Positions 4,365 to 6,572 of a stretch of 6,572 bases of DNA are shown in pieces. The notes below the pieces were generated by a model, which did not search any database, was not told the DNA's origin, and worked only from the letters and a program-made list of their open reading frames with translations. Both the position numbers and the translations under genes were made by a program. The first letter of the stretch is position 1; each line of letters starts with the position of its first letter. This stretch comes from Burkholderia sp. (GTDB taxonomy: Bacteria; Pseudomonadota; Gammaproteobacteria; Burkholderiales; Burkholderiaceae): contig NZ_JAHACR010000244.1 in the NCBI RefSeq assembly GCF_018375725.1, forward strand, positions 1 through 6,572, written 5' to 3'.

Positions 4365-4383
4365 GTTCAATGATTATCAGCCT
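4365..4383. promoter_or_regulatory. Possible Fur box in the divergent intergenic region
   Basis: The plus strand has AATGATTATCA (4369-4379); its reverse complement TGATAATCATT equals the central 11 bases of the classical 19-bp Fur consensus. The flanks match poorly, about 13 of 19 overall. It lies between the ribosome binding site of the small minus-strand gene and the rest of its upstream region, and 166 bp before the DUF2946 start. Iron control of a TonB receptor unit is plausible but unproven. Confidence 0.3.
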
Positions 4384-4480
4384 CGCGCTCAGATTTATGC
4401 CAGCAAGGAATCGTTAGATTTTGTCTTTGTTGTAATAACGGCACATGCGTTTACCCGCGCGTGCCAAAGACGATCATTAC

Positions 4481-4503
4481 CGTCTGCAGAATCGGGGCAG
4501 ACG
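4481..4503. promoter_or_regulatory. Inverted repeat upstream of the DUF2946 promoter, possible operator
   Basis: Arms CGTCTGC (4481-4487) and GCAGACG (4497-4503) are separated by 9 bp. The repeat covers the position where a -35 for the TATACT at 4514 would lie, and no -35 match is present there. This is the arrangement expected for an activator or repressor site, but it could also be a chance palindrome in GC-rich DNA. Confidence 0.35.
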
Positions 4504-4510
4504 AACCGTT

Positions 4511-4519
4511 TGCTATACT
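4511..4519 (+). promoter_or_regulatory. Extended -10 promoter of the DUF2946/TonB-receptor unit
   Basis: TGCTATACT combines a TG extension with a -10 one mismatch from consensus. The predicted start near 4526 leaves a leader of about 19 nt containing a run of T before the ATG at 4545. No -35 is seen at the normal distance. Confidence 0.5.
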
Positions 4520-4544
4520 CTGCGCGCTTTTTTTCCGGAATCCG

Positions 4545-4934
4545 ATGAAACGAACGACGCGATGGATCGGCCTTGTCTGGCTGGCGCTGGTACTGAATGT
4601 ACTGTCGCCAGTCGTCGGCTATGCGCGTCTCGCGTCGAGCGGCTCCGGTGCGCTCGCGCTGGAATTGTGCAGCGCAGCGGGCGCGCGTCACGTCGTTCTC
4701 CAGCAAGCCGGAGGCGGGCACGACACATCGTCGTCCAGTCACGCGGATGTCCCGCATTGCGTGTATTGCCCCGGCTTCGCGGCGAATCTCGCGCTCGGGA
4801 CGAGCTTGCCCGCGCTGCCCGGTTTCATCCGCGCGTTCGGTTATCGCACGCGCCCACCCGCAGTACCCGTCTTCGCGCGCAGGGGCATCCGTCTCGCCCA
4901 GCCGCGCGCCCCGCCTGAAATCGTATTGATCTGA
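4545..4934 (+). CDS. DUF2946-type small exported protein with HCxxC motif
   Basis: A 129-aa protein with a short basic start (MKRTTR), a hydrophobic segment at 7-25 that is a signal peptide or anchor, then C42 (ELCSAAG), a His/Ser-rich stretch (GGGHDTSSSSHADVPH, 56-71) and H71-C72-V-Y-C75-P. This layout is that of DUF2946 proteins, small cell-envelope proteins often encoded beside TonB-dependent receptors. The Cys/His cluster suggests binding of a metal such as copper, but that is inference. The C-terminal third is Arg/Pro-rich. The frame opens further upstream (4461), but the ATG at 4545 gives the signal sequence, lies after the promoter and has GGAA 4 nt upstream. The receptor gene follows after 118 bp, probably in the same operon. 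Confidence 0.8.
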   Translation: MKRTTRWIGLVWLALVLNVLSPVVGYARLASSGSGALALELCSAAGARHVVLQQAGGGHDTSSSSHADVPHCVYCPGFAANLALGTSLPALPGFIRAFGYRTRPPAVPVFARRGIRLAQPRAPPEIVLI

Positions 4935-5052
4935 TTCAACCCGCGCGCCCGACGGCGCGTATCCGTTCGCAGCGCATTCCGCACGCGTCGCGCCATTTTG
5001 GCTGCGGCGGCATGCGCGCGACGGCGTTCGATCACGTTTTCAGGAATTCGTC
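4935..5052 (+). other. Gap between DUF2946 and receptor genes
   Basis: 118 bp of GC-rich DNA. A hairpin CGCGCC-CGAC-GGCGCG lies near 4942-4957 without a following T tract, so it is not a clear terminator. No promoter was recognised. Partial processing or attenuation between the two genes is possible. Confidence 0.3.
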
Positions 5053-6572
5053 ATGTTTTTCATCCTTGCCGCGCGGCGTCTGCGCGGCCGGTTCGCGCTG
5101 GCCTGCGCGGCAGCTTTTGCGTGGCCGGCCGTTCACGCCGCGCCGTCCGACGGCGCGCATGTTGTTCCGGTGCGGGAACCGGTTGAAGGCGGCAGCGGGG
5201 CATCGGCTCCGACGTCTGCTGCGCCGGCGGCGACGCCCGTTGCGGACGGCGACACGTTGACCGCGGTGAGTGTGACCGCGCAACGGCAGCCGGTCGCCCC
5301 GGACACGCCCGCGGTCGTCGCATCCATCACGCGCGACAGGATCGACGCGCACACCAACGTCAACACCGAGGATGCGCTGAAGTACGCGCCGAACCTGATG
5401 GTGCGCAAGCGCTATATCGGCGACCGCAATGCGGTGTTTGCCGGCCGCGATTTCAACGAGCTGCAGAGTGCGCGCGGGCTTGTCTATGCCGACGGCGTGC
5501 TGCTGTCGAACCTGCTCGGCTCGAGCTACGCGTATCCGCCTCGCTGGTCGCTGATTCCGCCCGACGATATTGCACGCGTCGATGTGCTCTATGGCCCGTT
5601 TTCGGCGCTGTACCCGGGCAATGCGATCGGTTCGACCGTGCTGCTCACGACGCGCCGGCCGGAACAGCTCGAGGCGTCGCTGTCGACGCAGTTCTTCACG
5701 CAGCGCTATCACGACGGCTACGGGTTCGCCGACAGCTTCGGCGGCAATCACCAGACTGCACGGATCGCAGATCGCGTCGGCCGCTTCTGGTTCGCGCTGT
5801 CGCTCGACCGGCTCGAGAACGACAGCCAGCCGATGCAGTATGCGAGCCCGAACCCAACGTACAACCCGAAGCTCGGGCCGGCCGTGCCTGTCACGGGCGT
5901 CGCAGTCGATATCGGGCCGAACGGCAATCCGCGCAGGATCGTCGGCGCGCAGTCGCTCGAGCGCACCGAGCAGATCAACGAATCGGTGCGAATGGGCTAC
6001 GCGTTCACCGATCGTATCGACGCAACGCTCACGCTGGGGCATTGGGAGAACCATTACCGCCAGCATGGCGAGACCTTCCTGCGCGATGGGGCGGGCAATC
6101 CGGTCTATGGCGGCAACGTGTCGACCGGCGGACGCAACATGACGGTCGCATCGAGCGCATTCGCGCCACAGCGCGGCGACCAGGAAAACTGGCTGTATGC
6201 GCTCGGACTGAATGCGCGCCTCGATTCCGGCTGGCGGCTGTCGGGCGTCGCGTCCGCGTACGACGTGTCGCGTGATGTATTGCGCGCGGCATCCTCCGCG
6301 CAAGGCGGAGCCGGCACGCTGTTCCAGGGCGACGGAACCGGCTGGCGCACGCTCGACCTGAAGGCCGAGGCGCCGACAGTGAAAGGGCATGCGCTCACGT
6401 TCGGCTATCACTACGACACCTATTTCCTGCGCAACATCACGTACAACACGGCCGACTGGCTGGCAGGCCCGTCGATGTCCGTCGCGAACGTCTATCGCGG
6501 CGACACGCGCACACAGGCGCTGTTTGCGCAGGACGCGTGGCGCTTCGCGCCGGGCTGGCTTGCGACGCTCGG
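5053..6572 (+). CDS. TonB-dependent outer-membrane receptor, 3' end outside the window
   Basis: An open frame of 506 codons with no stop before the window ends; such receptors are usually 650-750 aa. The N-terminus is a Sec signal peptide (RRLRGR, hydrophobic 14-27, VHA before A30), then an Ala/Pro-rich linker (30-66) and a TonB-box-like segment, LTAVSVTA (69-76). A plug domain follows at about 85-200 (NTEDALKYAPNL, RKRYIGDRN, GLVYADGVLLSNLLGSS, IARVDVLYGPFSALYPGN, LLTTRRPE). From about 205 on there are alternating beta strands of the barrel. It imports a large or scarce substrate using TonB-ExbBD energy. The substrate cannot be read from the sequence; the DUF2946 neighbour suggests a metal or metal complex. 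Start ATG at 5053 has AGGAA (5042-5046) 6 nt upstream. Confidence 0.92.
   Translation, partial: MFFILAARRLRGRFALACAAAFAWPAVHAAPSDGAHVVPVREPVEGGSGASAPTSAAPAATPVADGDTLTAVSVTAQRQPVAPDTPAVVASITRDRIDAHTNVNTEDALKYAPNLMVRKRYIGDRNAVFAGRDFNELQSARGLVYADGVLLSNLLGSSYAYPPRWSLIPPDDIARVDVLYGPFSALYPGNAIGSTVLLTTRRPEQLEASLSTQFFTQRYHDGYGFADSFGGNHQTARIADRVGRFWFALSLDRLENDSQPMQYASPNPTYNPKLGPAVPVTGVAVDIGPNGNPRRIVGAQSLERTEQINESVRMGYAFTDRIDATLTLGHWENHYRQHGETFLRDGAGNPVYGGNVSTGGRNMTVASSAFAPQRGDQENWLYALGLNARLDSGWRLSGVASAYDVSRDVLRAASSAQGGAGTLFQGDGTGWRTLDLKAEAPTVKGHALTFGYHYDTYFLRNITYNTADWLAGPSMSVANVYRGDTRTQALFAQDAWRFAPGWLATL

Noticed and set aside
4078..4548. 156-codon plus-strand frame from a GTG
   Set aside because: It is opposite the small minus-strand ORF, crosses the promoter of the DUF2946 gene and overlaps its start; its composition is Arg/His-rich without any recognisable domain.
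5032..6411. 459-codon open frame on the minus strand opposite the TonB receptor gene
   Set aside because: It is antisense to a convincing receptor frame, its product is Arg-rich with no family features, and long antisense frames are usual in GC-rich genes.

Overview
The window looks like chromosomal DNA of a Burkholderia-type betaproteobacterium. It is GC-rich with strong G/C bias at third codon positions. GreB carries an acidic N-terminal extension, and the 67-residue cold-shock protein and the secreted AroQ-gamma chorismate mutase have the appearance of Burkholderia homologues. This assignment rests on recalled family resemblance, not on a database search.

Left part (1-910). Two sequence-identical tRNA-Arg(ACG) genes lie in tandem on the minus strand behind one good sigma-70 promoter. 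Transcription elongation factor greB is divergent from them on the plus strand.

Centre-left (911-2050). After greB there is a short, very structured segment with its own -10 element and a strong intrinsic terminator, a good candidate for an independent small RNA. A small hypothetical minus-strand gene (about 86 aa) converges on it. An AT-rich promoter region with an UP-like tract and a structured leader of about 120 nt then drives a CspA-type cold-shock gene, which has a textbook terminator.

Centre (2147-3977). A DnaQ-type DEDDh exonuclease fused to a UvrC/Cho-type GIY-YIG domain (plus strand) converges on a secreted AroQ-gamma chorismate mutase (minus strand). The 106 bp between their stop codons hold a perfect 24-bp palindrome and a degenerate 14-bp tandem repeat array that runs into the chorismate mutase stop codon.

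Right part (4069-6572). A small minus-strand ORF (48 aa) ends at TGA, but the same frame continues with strong coding bias for another 43 codons to a second TGA. It is either a nonsense-split gene or a recoding candidate. Divergent from it is an apparent transport unit: a small secreted or membrane-anchored DUF2946-type protein with an HCxxC motif, followed by a TonB-dependent outer-membrane receptor that runs off the window end. The shared upstream region contains a Fur-like core and an inverted repeat next to an extended -10, suggesting metal-responsive control.

Most of the window is ordinary core-chromosome content. The items most worth a second look are the TGA-interrupted small ORF, the structured RNA after greB, the csp leader, and the repeat array between the two convergent genes.
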